A stretch of DNA of 64,000 nucleotides. Source: Kitasatospora humi. Its GTDB lineage: Bacteria > Actinomycetota > Actinomycetes > Streptomycetales > Streptomycetaceae. The notes beneath the pieces are model-generated. The model was given only the letters and a program-made list of their open reading frames with translations, was not told the origin of the DNA and made no database searches. The translations under genes were made by a program, and so were the position numbers. Shown here one piece after another: positions 17,084-26,288 of the stretch (positions are counted from its first letter, which is position 1; each line of letters opens with the position of its first letter). The stretch lies in assembly GCF_020907985.1 (NCBI RefSeq), contig NZ_JAJJPA010000008.1, positions 62,001-126,000 on the forward strand, written 5' to 3'.

Positions 17084-18775
17084 ATGACCGACACCATCAC
17101 CACCGCACCCGGCATCAACCCGCCCAGCGCCACCGCGCATCCGGCGGCCGTGCTGGACGACGCCCACATCGGCGACATCCAGGGCGCGTTCGGCACCATC
17201 AGCCTGGACGACACCGCCCCGCGCCAGGGGCTGTCCGCCAAGCTGAAGACGCTGCTGGCCATCGTCGGCCCCGGCCTGATCGTGATGGTCGGCGACAACG
17301 ACGCCGGCGCCTTCTCCACCTACGGCCAGGCCGGCCAGAACTACGGCACCCACCTGCTGTGGACGCTGCTGCTGCTGGTCCCCGTCCTCTACGTCAACCA
17401 GGAGATGGTGCTGCGCCTGGGCGCCGTCACCGGCGTCGGCCACGCCCGCCTGATCCTGGAGCGGTTCGGCAAGTTCTGGGGCGCGTTCAGCGTCATCGAC
17501 CTGTTCCTGCTGAACGCGCTGACGCTGGTCACCGAGTTCATCGGGGTCACCCTGGCGGCCGGCTACCTCGGACTGCCCAAGGTCCTCTCGGTGATCCTGG
17601 CGGCGGCGATCATCATCGCCTCCGCCTTCACCGGCTCCTTCCGCCGGTTCGAGCGGGTGGCCGTCTCGCTCTGCATCGGCTCGCTGCTGCTGGTACCGGT
17701 CTACTTCATGGTTCACCCGAAGACGTCGCAGATGGCGCACGACTTCGTGGTGCCCGGCATGCCGGGCGGCAGCGGCCAGCTGGCCACCGTGATGCTGGTG
17801 ATCATCTCCATCGTCGGCACCACCGTCGCCCCCTGGCAGCTGTTCTTCCAGCAGAGCTACGTCATCGACAAGCGCATCACCCCGCGCTTCATGAAGTACG
17901 AGAAGGCCGACCTGTGGATCGGCATCGCGATCGTGGTGATCGGCGCCGCCGCCATGATGGGCCTGACCGCCGCCGCCTTCGCCGGCACCGACGGCTTCGG
18001 CCAGTTCAGCGACGCGGCGGGCGTGGCCAAGGGCATCGAGGCCCACGCCGGCAAGCTGGCGGGCGTGCTGTTCGCGATCGCCCTGCTGGACGCCTCGATC
18101 ATCGGCGCCTTCGCGGTCTCGCTCTCCACCGCCTACGCGATCGGTGACGTCTTCGGCATCAAGCACTCGCTGCACCGCGGCATCGGCGGTGCCAAGGGCT
18201 TCTACGCGGTCTACGCCGGCCTGGTCGTGGCCGCCGCCGCGATCGTCCTGCTCGCCAGCGACCACACGCTGGGCCTGCTGACCCAGGGAGTCCAGGTGCT
18301 CGCCGGGGTGCTGCTGCCCTCCGCGTCGGTCTTCCTGCTGCTGCTCTGCAACGACAAGCAGGTGCTCGGCCCCTGGGCCAACGGGCCCAGGACCAACGCC
18401 TTCACCTCGGCCGTCGTCGGCGTCCTGGTGACCCTGTCGGTCATCCTGACCGCCTCGGTGCTGTTCCCGGACATCTCCTCGGGCGCGATCCTCGACATCA
18501 TGGCCGGCTGCGGTGTGGCGGGCGTGCTGGTCGCCGGGTTCTCCTTCACCCGCCGCCGGACCGCCACCGGGGAGGACCTTGCCGCGGCCTCCGACCGGGG
18601 ACGCCCCGCTGACCGCGCCGGCCGCGACAACTGGCGGATGCCCCCGCTGGAGACCCTCGCCCAGCCGGTCATGTCCACCGGCCGCAAGGTCGGTATGGGC
18701 GCCCTGCGCACCTACCTGCTGATCTCGATGATCCTGGTCGTCATCAAGCTGGTGCAGACGGCCCTGGGCCACTGA
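17084..18775 (+). CDS. NRAMP-family transporter, probable Mg2+ type (NRMT-like)
   Basis: 563 residues with about 11 hydrophobic segments and a disordered N-terminus of about 45 residues. The TM1 unwound motif, DPGN in classical NRAMP, reads DNDAG at residues 71-75. The TM6 motif region reads APWQLFFQQS from residue 249, so the transition-metal methionine of the MPH motif is absent. Loss of that methionine is known for NRAMP-related magnesium transporters. Together with the upstream M-box this points to Mg2+ import rather than Mn2+/Fe2+. A strong hairpin terminator follows the stop, so the gene is probably monocistronic with its leader. Confidence 0.85.
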   Translation: MTDTITTAPGINPPSATAHPAAVLDDAHIGDIQGAFGTISLDDTAPRQGLSAKLKTLLAIVGPGLIVMVGDNDAGAFSTYGQAGQNYGTHLLWTLLLLVPVLYVNQEMVLRLGAVTGVGHARLILERFGKFWGAFSVIDLFLLNALTLVTEFIGVTLAAGYLGLPKVLSVILAAAIIIASAFTGSFRRFERVAVSLCIGSLLLVPVYFMVHPKTSQMAHDFVVPGMPGGSGQLATVMLVIISIVGTTVAPWQLFFQQSYVIDKRITPRFMKYEKADLWIGIAIVVIGAAAMMGLTAAAFAGTDGFGQFSDAAGVAKGIEAHAGKLAGVLFAIALLDASIIGAFAVSLSTAYAIGDVFGIKHSLHRGIGGAKGFYAVYAGLVVAAAAIVLLASDHTLGLLTQGVQVLAGVLLPSASVFLLLLCNDKQVLGPWANGPRTNAFTSAVVGVLVTLSVILTASVLFPDISSGAILDIMAGCGVAGVLVAGFSFTRRRTATGEDLAAASDRGRPADRAGRDNWRMPPLETLAQPVMSTGRKVGMGALRTYLLISMILVVIKLVQTALGH

Positions 18776-18790
18776 CGCGGGTTCGCTGCC

Positions 18791-18827
18791 GACGGCGCCC
18801 GCCCCGGTCACCGGGGCGGGCGCCGTC
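18791..18827. terminator. Strong GC-rich terminator hairpin
   Basis: A perfect inverted repeat GACGGCGCCCGCCCCGG - TCA - CCGGGGCGGGCGCCGTC forms a 17-bp stem with a 3-base loop, 15 bp after the transporter stop codon. Confidence 0.9.
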
Positions 18828-18933
18828 GTCCGTTCGGGGGACAAGCAAGCGAAAGCCGTAGTGGAGGTGTAGGTGGGCTTTAGAGTGCGAGAAGCTGGGA
18901 GTCCCAGGGATGATGTGAAGGACGGAGGGTCCG

Positions 18934-19512
18934 GTGACAGCCATCGAGGAGCGTCCCCAGATGCTGGGTGAGGAGTTCGAGCGCCTTGCGGAGGTCGCCG
19001 CTCGCGACGACATCCGCTTGGAGCTCATCCACGGAAAGCTGGGGGTCAAGGCCGTGCCCGACGGCGACCACAACGAGATCATCCGCTGGGTCATGAGGCA
19101 GTGCCTCCAGCAGTGCCCAGAACTCTGGATGTACCAGGAGCAAGGTTTGTGCGTGGAGGCCTACCGCACTGGTCGGGCTCGCCCTGACGCGTTGCTCGCC
19201 CCCGACGAGAGCTTCGCCGGCCAGGGCGAGTGGGCCGACCCCGCCCCGGTCCTGATGGCAGTCGAGGTCACCTCCTACGACTCGGACAGCGACGCCCGCG
19301 ACCGGCGGGACAAGGTGCGCGCCTACGCGGAGACTGGCATCCCGGTCTATCTCCTGATCGACCGGGACAGCTGCGAGACGCTGGTCTACAGCGAGCCGTC
19401 GAACGGCATCTACAGCACCCTGGTCCGCCGGCCGTTCGGCGACGCCGTCGAGCTCCCCGCCCCAGCCGGCATGGTGCTGGACACCGAGCGGATGAAGAAC
19501 TGGGTGCGCTGA
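18934..19512 (+). CDS. Uma2-family endonuclease-like protein
   Basis: 192 residues from GTG 18934. It has the PF05685 (Uma2, PD-(D/E)XK fold) pattern: RLELIHGKLGVKA near residue 30, RTGRARPDALLAPDES with the conserved Asp, VLMAVEVTSYDS with the Glu, and KVRAYAETGIPVYLLIDRD. The family is abundant in streptomycetes and cyanobacteria and its biological role is not established. It is not in an obvious operon. Confidence 0.88.
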   Translation: MTAIEERPQMLGEEFERLAEVAARDDIRLELIHGKLGVKAVPDGDHNEIIRWVMRQCLQQCPELWMYQEQGLCVEAYRTGRARPDALLAPDESFAGQGEWADPAPVLMAVEVTSYDSDSDARDRRDKVRAYAETGIPVYLLIDRDSCETLVYSEPSNGIYSTLVRRPFGDAVELPAPAGMVLDTERMKNWVR

Positions 19513-19789
19513 CGCCCCCTCAGGCGTGCCCTCCGCGATCCACCAGCCGCCTGCGGGGCGACGGGCGGATCGCCGTGGCGCTCCGGCTCACCGGCCCCCA
19601 GGTGGGGGTTGGGCCGGGCGACACCACGGCCACCGGATTCGGGGAGGTGGCGTGGAGGATGTGAAGTGTGCGTGAGCGGCATCTCCGCCTCCACGACCTC
19701 GGCCGCGATCGCACCGCTCACCGATGCCCGCGGCTCTTCAACTGAGCCGCCTGGAAAGCCGTCGGCTGACGCACATAGGCTGGTCCACG

Positions 19790-20674
19790 ATGCCATCGAC
19801 CCCGCCCCGCCTCGGTGACGCCGGTCGGCGCACCCTCGGAGCCTTCCTCCGGTCGCGCCGGGAGCGGCTCTCGCCCGCCGCCGTCGGGCTCGGCGAGACC
19901 GCGCGCCGGCGCACCCCCGGGCTGCGCCGGGAGGAGGTGGCCGCGCTCTCCGGGGTGAGCCTGAGCTGGCTGGCCTGGCTGGAGCAGGGAAGGGACATCA
20001 ACGTCTCCCGGCAGGTGCTCGGTTCGCTCGCCCGCACGCTGCGGCTCTCCCCGGACGAGCAGCGCCACCTGTACCGGCTCGCCGGCGAACTGCCGCCGCG
20101 GACCGAGGACACCGCATCCTGCCCCGCGCTGGACGAGAACCTGCTGACCATGGTGAACGCGCTGGACCCCAACCCCGCGTGCGTGCTCGACCAGCACTGG
20201 GACATCCTGGCCTGGAACCGGGCCGAGCAGGGCCTGTACTCGGCCTGTGCGGCGCTGCCGCCGGCCCGTCGCAACATGCTGTGGCTGGTCTTCGGCTGGC
20301 CACCGGCGCGGACCCTGATGCTGGACTGGGAGGAGCAGGCCCCGCGCATCCTGGCCCAGTTCCGGGTGGCCGCCGACGAGCACCCGGACGATCCGCGGTT
20401 CGCCGAGATCCTGGCCGAACTGCGCGCCGCCGCACCGGACTTCCCGCACTGGTGGGACCGGCACGACGTGGTCGGCTACCAGGTGGTGCTGAAGGGGTAC
20501 CAGCATCCACGGGCGGGGCGACTGCTCCTGCGCCAGTCCAAGCTGCTGGCCGCCGAGGACTCCCGGATCCACCTGGTCGCCCGCTTCCCGGCCGACGAGG
20601 TGACGGCGGCCCGGCTGCCACTGCTGCTGGACGGAACCCCGGCGGACCCACCGGCAGGGTGTGACCGCCACTAA
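19790..20674 (+). CDS. MmyB-like HTH transcriptional regulator
   Basis: 294 residues. An XRE-type HTH occupies about residues 10-90 (TPGLRREEVAALSGVSLSWL and LEQGRDINVS). A ligand-sensing C-terminal domain of the MmyB-like type follows (DQHWDILAWNRAE, LVFGWPPAR, VLKGYQHPRAGRL). These regulators often sit beside and control an adjacent transporter or oxidoreductase. An MFS gene starts 84 bp downstream on the same strand, so an operon is likely. ATG 19790 is used; the frame extends upstream to 19724 without support. Confidence 0.88.
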   Translation: MPSTPPRLGDAGRRTLGAFLRSRRERLSPAAVGLGETARRRTPGLRREEVAALSGVSLSWLAWLEQGRDINVSRQVLGSLARTLRLSPDEQRHLYRLAGELPPRTEDTASCPALDENLLTMVNALDPNPACVLDQHWDILAWNRAEQGLYSACAALPPARRNMLWLVFGWPPARTLMLDWEEQAPRILAQFRVAADEHPDDPRFAEILAELRAAAPDFPHWWDRHDVVGYQVVLKGYQHPRAGRLLLRQSKLLAAEDSRIHLVARFPADEVTAARLPLLLDGTPADPPAGCDRH

Positions 20675-20758
20675 CAGGACCACTGCTGTCCTTGCCGGTC
20701 AGCGGCGCGTGGCGGAGCCTGGCCAGGTCACCAGCCAGGACCCACCAGGGGGATCACC

Positions 20759-21964
20759 ATGCCCGAAGCCGTAGCCGACACCGTGCCCGCGCCGGTCACC
20801 TCCGGTGCGCAGACCCCAACGGCCAAGGTGCCCACGGCGTTCACCGTGGCCTGCTTCCTCAGCAACTTCGACCGGTTCGCCATCACGCCCATGCTGGTCG
20901 CCGTCGCGGCCGGCCTGCACGCCCGGCTGGGCGACGCGGTGCTGGTGGCCAGCGGGTACTTCTTCGCCTACGGCCTGGCGCAGCCGCTGTGGGGGATGCT
21001 GTCCGACCGCTACGGGCGGTTGCGGGTCGTCCGCGGCACGCTGTGGGCCACGTCCGTCTGCGGCCTGCTCTCCGCGCTCGCGCCCACGCTGCCGGCGCTG
21101 GCCGTGCTGCGGATAGCCACCGGCGCGTTCTTCGGCGCGGTGGTGCCGACCTCGCTCACCTACGTGGGCGACGCCGTACCCGCGGCCGTCCGCCAGCGCG
21201 CCCTCGCGGACCTGCAACGGGCCCTGGCCATCGGCACCGCGGCCGCCACCGTGGTCGCCGGAGTGGTGGCCGAACTGCTCAGCTGGCGCCTGATGTTCGC
21301 GATCCCGGCGGCACTGGCGGCCGTCACCGTGCTGCGCATGCGCGACCTCACCGAGTCCCGCGCCGCCGGCACCCTGCGCAGCCCGGGCAAGCAGCTCGGC
21401 TCGGTGCTGCGGCTGCGCTGGGCCTGGCTGGTGATGGGGTTGGGCCTGGTCGAGGGCGCGGTGCTGCTCGGCTGCTTCACCTTCCTGGCACCGGCGTTGC
21501 AGCAGCAGGGGATCGGTACGATCGGCGCCGGCGGGATCACCGCGCTCTACGGGGTCGGCACGATCGCCTTCTCGCGGCTGCTCAAGCGCCTTGCGACGCA
21601 ACCGGCTTGGGCGCTGATCACGGCGGGCGGCACGATGCTGGTGCTCGGCTTCGCGGTCGCCGCCACCACCCCGTCCGCCCCGGGGATCGGGCTGGCCGCC
21701 GTACTGCTGGGCGGCGGCTGGTCCTTCTTCCACTCCTCGCTGCAGACCTGGGCAACCTCCCTGGTGCCGGCGGCCCGTGGCACCGCGGTCGCCCTCTTCG
21801 TCGCCGCCCTGTTCGCGGGCAGCGCCCTGGGCTCCTCCCTCGGCGCCACCCTGGCCGACCACCACGCCTACCGCGCCCTCTTCGCGGCCGCCGCGGCGAC
21901 CGCGATCCCCCTCACCCTGCTGGCCGCGATCGCGCGGGCCCGGTACACCCCGCCGGAGGCGTGA
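20759..21964 (+). CDS. MFS transporter (drug-efflux type)
   Basis: 401 residues with about 12 hydrophobic segments. GMLSDRYGRLRVVRG between the second and third segments is the MFS loop motif A. SD AGGGGGA precedes ATG 20759. It follows the MmyB-like regulator on the same strand. Substrate unknown; general size and motif suggest small-molecule efflux. Confidence 0.9.
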   Translation: MPEAVADTVPAPVTSGAQTPTAKVPTAFTVACFLSNFDRFAITPMLVAVAAGLHARLGDAVLVASGYFFAYGLAQPLWGMLSDRYGRLRVVRGTLWATSVCGLLSALAPTLPALAVLRIATGAFFGAVVPTSLTYVGDAVPAAVRQRALADLQRALAIGTAAATVVAGVVAELLSWRLMFAIPAALAAVTVLRMRDLTESRAAGTLRSPGKQLGSVLRLRWAWLVMGLGLVEGAVLLGCFTFLAPALQQQGIGTIGAGGITALYGVGTIAFSRLLKRLATQPAWALITAGGTMLVLGFAVAATTPSAPGIGLAAVLLGGGWSFFHSSLQTWATSLVPAARGTAVALFVAALFAGSALGSSLGATLADHHAYRALFAAAAATAIPLTLLAAIARARYTPPEA

Positions 21965-22003
21965 GGGCGGGGCCGGTACACCCGCCGGAGGCGTGAGGGC
22001 GGG
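21938..22003 (+). repeat. Tandem duplication of the 3 prime end of the MFS gene
   Basis: A unit of about 32 bp (GGTACACC...CCGCCGGAGGCGTGAGGGCGGGG, one base shorter in copy 2) is present twice in tandem. The first copy contains the MFS stop codon and the second lies just after it. Looks like a recent slippage duplication. Confidence 0.8.
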
Positions 22004-22039
22004 GCGCCCCGGGCTGGATCCGAGGCGCCGCGCCCGGCC

Positions 22040-23047
22040 TCAGCGCGGGTGTCCAGACCACGGGAGCTGTGCCAGCGCCTCGTTCAGGTGGTACTCGGCG
22101 ATTCCCTGCATGAACGCCCGGTCGGGGAAGTCCCCGTCGAGCAGCCGCAGCGGCCCCGCCGTCAGCGACAGGTGCTGGGTGAGCCTGTAGAGCGCGAGCC
22201 GGTCCTGGTCGAGGTCGGCCACCGCCAACCGCCGGTACTGGTCCTCGGAGTGGCGCAGTCGCAGGAACACGTGCTCCCACTCGACGTCGAAGTACAGCAG
22301 CTCCTCGAAGTCGATCAGGACCGGGTTGCCGTCCCGGTCCACCAGCACGTGGTCCAGCCCCAGTTCACCATGGACGACCGAGTACTCGGCTCGGGGCCGC
22401 ACCGCCGCGGCGAGTTCACGCAGCCGCTCCTCCAGCCTGCTGCCGGCGTCCGCGATCCTCCGGTCGCGGGACGCCGCCTCGGTGAGGCAGCGCAGCGCGA
22501 ACTCGAGCGCTGCCTCCTCGCACGAAGCCGCCCTGGACGTGCCCCCCTTGTCGATCTGGGCCACCTTGCCGAACGACGGCGCTCGATGGCGCCGCATCTC
22601 CGCCAGGGCATCGGCGAGGCGCGCCATCGTCGGCTCTGCGGCGCGCGGGTCGCGGTTGAACAGGTCCATCAAGTCCTCGCCGGGGAAGTCCTCGACGATC
22701 GCCAGGTCGGCCGGGTAGTGGGTACGGTCGCGGTCGACGAGGATGACCTCGGGAACCCGCAGTCCGAGCGAGGTCAGGCGCGCGTGGCCGGCCTCGAACA
22801 GGTCGAGTCCGACACCGGGCGAGAACGGGTCGGTGAGGTCGCCGTCCCCCTCAGCCGCCGGCCAGTAGTTCTCCGACTCGTGCCACAGGTAGGCGACCGC
22901 CGTCGTGGCGTCGTCCATCGTCAGGCGGTACACGCCCTTCGTGGTGCCGCCGGCGAGTCGCTCGACCGCCACCAGCGTCCGCCCGCCACCCAGTGCGGTC
23001 CGTGCCGCTCCTGACAACTGATCACGCGTCACGGTTCGAGGTGCCAT
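22040..23047 (-). CDS. Kinase-fold phosphotransferase (APH-like)
   Basis: 335 residues. It has the aminoglycoside/choline kinase fold pattern: RLAGGTTKGVYRLT (nucleotide loop), VHGELGLDHVLVDRDG (HG-x-L-x-x-x-H, catalytic Brenner-like motif with E for D) and LIDFEELLYFDVEWE (DFE in place of DxD). Substrate could be an antibiotic, a sugar or a metabolite; nothing nearby decides it. The start is taken at ATG 23047; an upstream start at 23098 would overlap the promoter area. Confidence 0.85.
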   Translation of the reverse strand: MAPRTVTRDQLSGAARTALGGGRTLVAVERLAGGTTKGVYRLTMDDATTAVAYLWHESENYWPAAEGDGDLTDPFSPGVGLDLFEAGHARLTSLGLRVPEVILVDRDRTHYPADLAIVEDFPGEDLMDLFNRDPRAAEPTMARLADALAEMRRHRAPSFGKVAQIDKGGTSRAASCEEAALEFALRCLTEAASRDRRIADAGSRLEERLRELAAAVRPRAEYSVVHGELGLDHVLVDRDGNPVLIDFEELLYFDVEWEHVFLRLRHSEDQYRRLAVADLDQDRLALYRLTQHLSLTAGPLRLLDGDFPDRAFMQGIAEYHLNEALAQLPWSGHPR

Positions 23048-23094
23048 GTCCACAACCCGCCTTCCGGCTCGCCAGCCCGGGCACCCTACGCGAT

Positions 23095-24150
23095 TCACCG
23101 CCCAGCGCCGAACGATTTGTTCCTAGGCCACCCGTCGCCGAGCACCTCGGGATCCACGGCGGCCGTCCCCTGAGGGGGTGGATCTGCCTGGGGGGCCGCG
23201 AGTACCGATCCGACGTCTGCGCTCGGTGCTCGGTCTGCGCTCTCCCACGCCCCGCCTGTCCGGTCTCCGCGTTCGCGGGCTCGGCGTTCGCGGCCTCCGC
23301 GTTCCCGACCTCCGCGCTCGCGGGCTCTGCTGACGACGGCGCGGACTTCGGCGATCATGCGGTCGCGGACACCGGGCGGCTGGGCCACGTCCGGCTGCGC
23401 CACCCCAGGGTGAGGCAGGTCCGGCAGGGCAGTGCGGCAGCGCCGACAGAGCGCACCGGCGCGCGGGACGGGCGCGCGGCAGTCGGCGCACCTCGGGACG
23501 GCGGTCGGGGCTGCCGGAGGTTCGGGCGGGATCTTGTCCACCAGCCGTCTCCGGACGAACGGGCCCGGCGCGGAGACGCTGTGCGGCAGGTCGTTGGTCA
23601 TCACGTGCAGGAACCGGTCCAGCGTCACGCGCCGCGCGAACCACTCGGCCGCGAGCGGCTCCAACGCCTCGCAGTCCTTGGCGGAGAGCATCAGGCGCTT
23701 GTCGGCGCCGCCCAGCTCCGCCAGGGCGCGGTACGCCTCCGAGCGCGGTGGCGGGCCGGGTTCGGGGTCGGCGTCAGCACTGGCCCGGCGTTCGCGGCGA
23801 CTGCCCAGGAAGTTGTGCCACCAGGACTCGGTGCGCGGGGTGCGGGAGAAGAAGGTGCGCCACACCCACCGGACGACCCCGTCGCCGACCTTCTCACGCT
23901 CCCGCTTGAGGTGCCCGGCCTCGCACAGCGCCTTCAGCGCCTTGCCCACCGCCTGCTGCCCGTAACGGGGTTGCTCGCGGGCAAGGGTCTTGATGTCGAT
24001 CGCCGCGCCCTCGGGGAGGCGGTCGATGAAGTGAGCGAGATACGCCTCGCGCTCGGGCAGGTGCGCGAAGTCGTTGGCGCTTCTTGCGTGTTGCGACGGC
24101 GCGGTGCGCTTTCCGAAGCCGGGCGCGGCGGTAGGGTAGTCAACAGCCAC
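23095..24150 (-). CDS. Winged-helix protein with zinc-ribbon segment
   Basis: 351 residues from GTG 24150. Residues about 30-100 look like a winged helix (YLAHFIDRLPEGAAIDIKTL, QAVGKALKALCEAGHLKRER), a family seen widely in Streptomyces as predicted MarR-like or replication-type proteins. Residues about 220-240 carry a CxxC...CxxC zinc ribbon (CADCRAPVPRAGALCRRC). The C-terminus is rich in R, G and E (RERGGRERGGRERRARERG) and probably disordered. Function unknown; DNA binding is likely. It is 47 bp upstream of the APH-like gene on the same strand. Confidence 0.75.
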   Translation of the reverse strand: MAVDYPTAAPGFGKRTAPSQHARSANDFAHLPEREAYLAHFIDRLPEGAAIDIKTLAREQPRYGQQAVGKALKALCEAGHLKREREKVGDGVVRWVWRTFFSRTPRTESWWHNFLGSRRERRASADADPEPGPPPRSEAYRALAELGGADKRLMLSAKDCEALEPLAAEWFARRVTLDRFLHVMTNDLPHSVSAPGPFVRRRLVDKIPPEPPAAPTAVPRCADCRAPVPRAGALCRRCRTALPDLPHPGVAQPDVAQPPGVRDRMIAEVRAVVSRARERGGRERGGRERRARERGDRTGGAWESADRAPSADVGSVLAAPQADPPPQGTAAVDPEVLGDGWPRNKSFGAGR

Positions 24151-24627
24151 AGATCGTCTGCCGATCTTGTCGGTCAGACCCTCGTCAGGTGTTGCTAGCG
24201 CCTGCGGGGGTCGACTTTTTTCGCTTTCCGTGGCGAACCGTACACGCCGCAGCTCCCCGTAGCCAATCGCTGACTAAAAGTCATATTCACTGCTTGCGGC
24301 CGTGCTTGAGTCCGAACTCGGCGCAAGGGGTGGGTGGGTGGGAAGAAGCCTCCCGCCGTTCGACAGTAGGAGGCGCTCGAAGCTCGACGCCTGGCGCTCG
24401 GAGCCCCAACTACTCGCACAGCGCCCGGTTTTAGCTCGTCAGAGCCAGCAGGTGATCGCCGAGTGGGACAACGTCGCGGAAACGCAGCGCCTTTGACCAG
24501 AGGGCCTTGCGGCCACGGTAGGCGTGCAATGCGTGATCACCGGCCACACTCCGGCACGGGTCAGACGCTCGACCTACAGGTACGGGCGCACGCATGCCCC
24601 CGGCGACAACGGACCCGGCATCGGTGC
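24151..24627. other. 477-bp gap, no gene supported
   Basis: It includes the promoter side of the winged-helix gene and the 3 prime flank of the DUF397 gene. Around 24220-24290 the GC content drops. The frames across it have no recognisable family, and I saw no strong hairpin. Confidence 0.4.
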
Positions 24628-24819
24628 TCAGGTGTTGGGCGTGACGACCGTGGTGAGGAACTCGGACCAGGCGGCGGGGGAGAAGGAGAGGTGCGGGCCG
24701 GCCTTGTCCTTGGAGTCGCGGACGTGGACCGCGATGGGGTGGGCGGCGACCTCGACGCAGGCGCCGCCGCCGCTGTGGCTGTAACTGGACTTGCGCCAGT
24801 TGAAGATGGCCTTGACCAT
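24628..24819 (-). CDS. DUF397 domain protein
   Basis: 63 residues. The sequence contains WRKSSYSHSGGGACVEVA, then VRDSKDKAGPHLSFSPAAW, the full DUF397 pattern. It is 32 bp downstream of an Scr1-type regulator on the same strand, forming the second such pair in the window. Confidence 0.92.
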   Translation of the reverse strand: MVKAIFNWRKSSYSHSGGGACVEVAAHPIAVHVRDSKDKAGPHLSFSPAAWSEFLTTVVTPNT

Positions 24820-24851
24820 GGCACACTCCTGGGGTTCGTTGGAGTCGAGTC

Positions 24852-25664
24852 TTACAGTTCGTCCGCCATTGCGCTGATGAACCTGGCGGACTCTTCAGTG
24901 CTGAGAGCCTGCATGCGGATCACGCCATGACGCTGGCTGAGGTTGCTCACCTTCTCGGCGTCGGAGTAGAGGTTTCCGCTCTCCTGTCCCTCCGCGTACC
25001 CGTAGCGCCGATGATCTGGCGTTTCGAGCAGGTTGAACGCTCCTGTCAGCGCAAAGTACGCACCTCGACCAGCCGGGAGAACCTGGATGCTGACATTCCT
25101 CAGCTCTCCAACCTCCAGTAGATGGTGAAGCTGTTTCTTCATCGTCGTTGGCCCTCCAACCAGCGTCTGCAGCGCTGGCGCGTAGAGGATGAACCCGAGA
25201 AGGGCGGGTGGAGTGCGAGTCAGCTTTTCCTGGCGTTTGAGGCGAGCAGCAACACGCTCGTCAACCAGCTCATCGCTTACCGGCGGGCAGTGACTATCCA
25301 TCAGTGCTCGTGCGTACTCAGGCGTCTGCAGCAGGCCTGGGATCAGCAAGGGCTCGTACGTATGTACGGAGATGGCATCGTGCTCAAGTGCGAAGTACTC
25401 CCTGGTGCGCCTCGGAATCCGTTCTGGCTGCAGGTAGTCGACCGCCGCCAGCAACAATCCTCTTGCGTCACAAAGGGTTTCTGCCGCCTGTAGCAGCCTG
25501 ACGCTTGGTCGCCGCCGACCCTGCTCCATCGACTTCACGGTCTCTAAGTCGTAGTTCGCCTCGGCAGCCAGTTGCTCACGGCTCACTCCGCTCCGCTCGC
25601 GCCAGAGCTTCACTTGGTTGCCGCAGTACCGCCACGTCGCCGGATTCTCGGCGTTTGTGCTCAT
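24852..25664 (-). CDS. Scr1-type HTH regulator with DUF5753
   Basis: 270 residues. An XRE HTH at about residues 12-75 (LWRERSGVSREQLAAEANYD, ETVKSMEQGRRRPS) is followed by a DUF5753 domain: EPLLIPGLLQTPEYARALM, ERVAARLKRQEKL, ISIQVLP-like VSIQVLPAGRG and SARFISAMADEL at the end. Such regulators pair with DUF397 proteins and are numerous in streptomycetes. The ATG at 25664 sits 11 bases from a GGAGG (minus strand, AGGAGGTGCC upstream). Confidence 0.93.
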   Translation of the reverse strand: MSTNAENPATWRYCGNQVKLWRERSGVSREQLAAEANYDLETVKSMEQGRRRPSVRLLQAAETLCDARGLLLAAVDYLQPERIPRRTREYFALEHDAISVHTYEPLLIPGLLQTPEYARALMDSHCPPVSDELVDERVAARLKRQEKLTRTPPALLGFILYAPALQTLVGGPTTMKKQLHHLLEVGELRNVSIQVLPAGRGAYFALTGAFNLLETPDHRRYGYAEGQESGNLYSDAEKVSNLSQRHGVIRMQALSTEESARFISAMADEL

Positions 25665-25675
25665 CAGGGCACCTC

Positions 25676-25706
25676 CTGAGTACTCAGCGGGTACACCACA
25701 GGTACA
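25676..25706. promoter_or_regulatory. Candidate operator upstream of the Scr1-type regulator
   Basis: GAGTACTC (a palindrome) is followed by two direct GGTACAC boxes spaced 13 bp apart (GGGTACACC and AGGTACACG). The cluster lies 12 bp upstream of the regulator start, a normal place for autoregulation. Predicted by eye. Confidence 0.4.
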
Positions 25707-25835
25707 CGCTCAAGCTGGACCCGCAGCGTCACTTCCGCAGGCTACGGCTGAGCCGCGACCGTGGAAGGTGCAATAGCCGGATTGCGCCCGGTTCGGGTGA
25801 CAGTCCGACTTCGAGTCGTGCCGCCAAGGACCCTG

Positions 25836-26288
25836 ATGCTCCCTCAGCCCGCCTCCTCTCCCCTCACCACCACCGTGAGCTTCTCGCCCCGCGCCCCGCG
25901 CGGCGTCGGCCGCGCACGCCACACCTTCCGCGCCGACGCCGACGCCTGGGGGCTCCCCGAGGACGCCACCGGCACGGCGGAACTGCTGCTCTCCGAGCTC
26001 CTGACCAACGCCTGCCGTCACGCCAAGTACCCGCCGGGCCGCGACGTCTCCGCCACCTGGACCCTCACCCCCGCCGCCGGCCTGCTCCGGATCGAGGTCT
26101 CCGACGCCAACCGACGCCTCCCCGAGCCTCGACCCGCAGGCGCCGACGACGAGTCCGGGCGGGGCCTGGAACTCCTCGCGGCCCTCGCCACCACCTGGGG
26201 CGCGGACGTCCGGCCGTACGGGATCGGCAAGACGGTCTGGGCGGAGCTCAAGTTGCCGGCGAGCGAGACCAACCCTATGTGCGCTTAG
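25836..26288 (+). CDS. RsbW-like HATPase (anti-sigma type ATP-binding protein)
   Basis: 150 residues. The GHKL ATPase N box is ELLLSELLTNACRHA (about residues 48-62), the G1 box is IEVSDANRRLPEP and the G2 box is ESGRGLELLAALATTWG. Proteins of this kind are serine-kinase anti-sigma factors or orphan regulators; streptomycetes have dozens. No partner anti-anti-sigma gene is adjacent. Confidence 0.9.
   Translation: MLPQPASSPLTTTVSFSPRAPRGVGRARHTFRADADAWGLPEDATGTAELLLSELLTNACRHAKYPPGRDVSATWTLTPAAGLLRIEVSDANRRLPEPRPAGADDESGRGLELLAALATTWGADVRPYGIGKTVWAELKLPASETNPMCA

Noticed and set aside
16982..18844. A 620-codon minus-strand frame across the NRAMP-related transporter gene
   Set aside because: It is the antisense of a high-GC gene, and its translation is low-complexity (His, Asp, Gly). 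The plus-strand frame has the family motifs.
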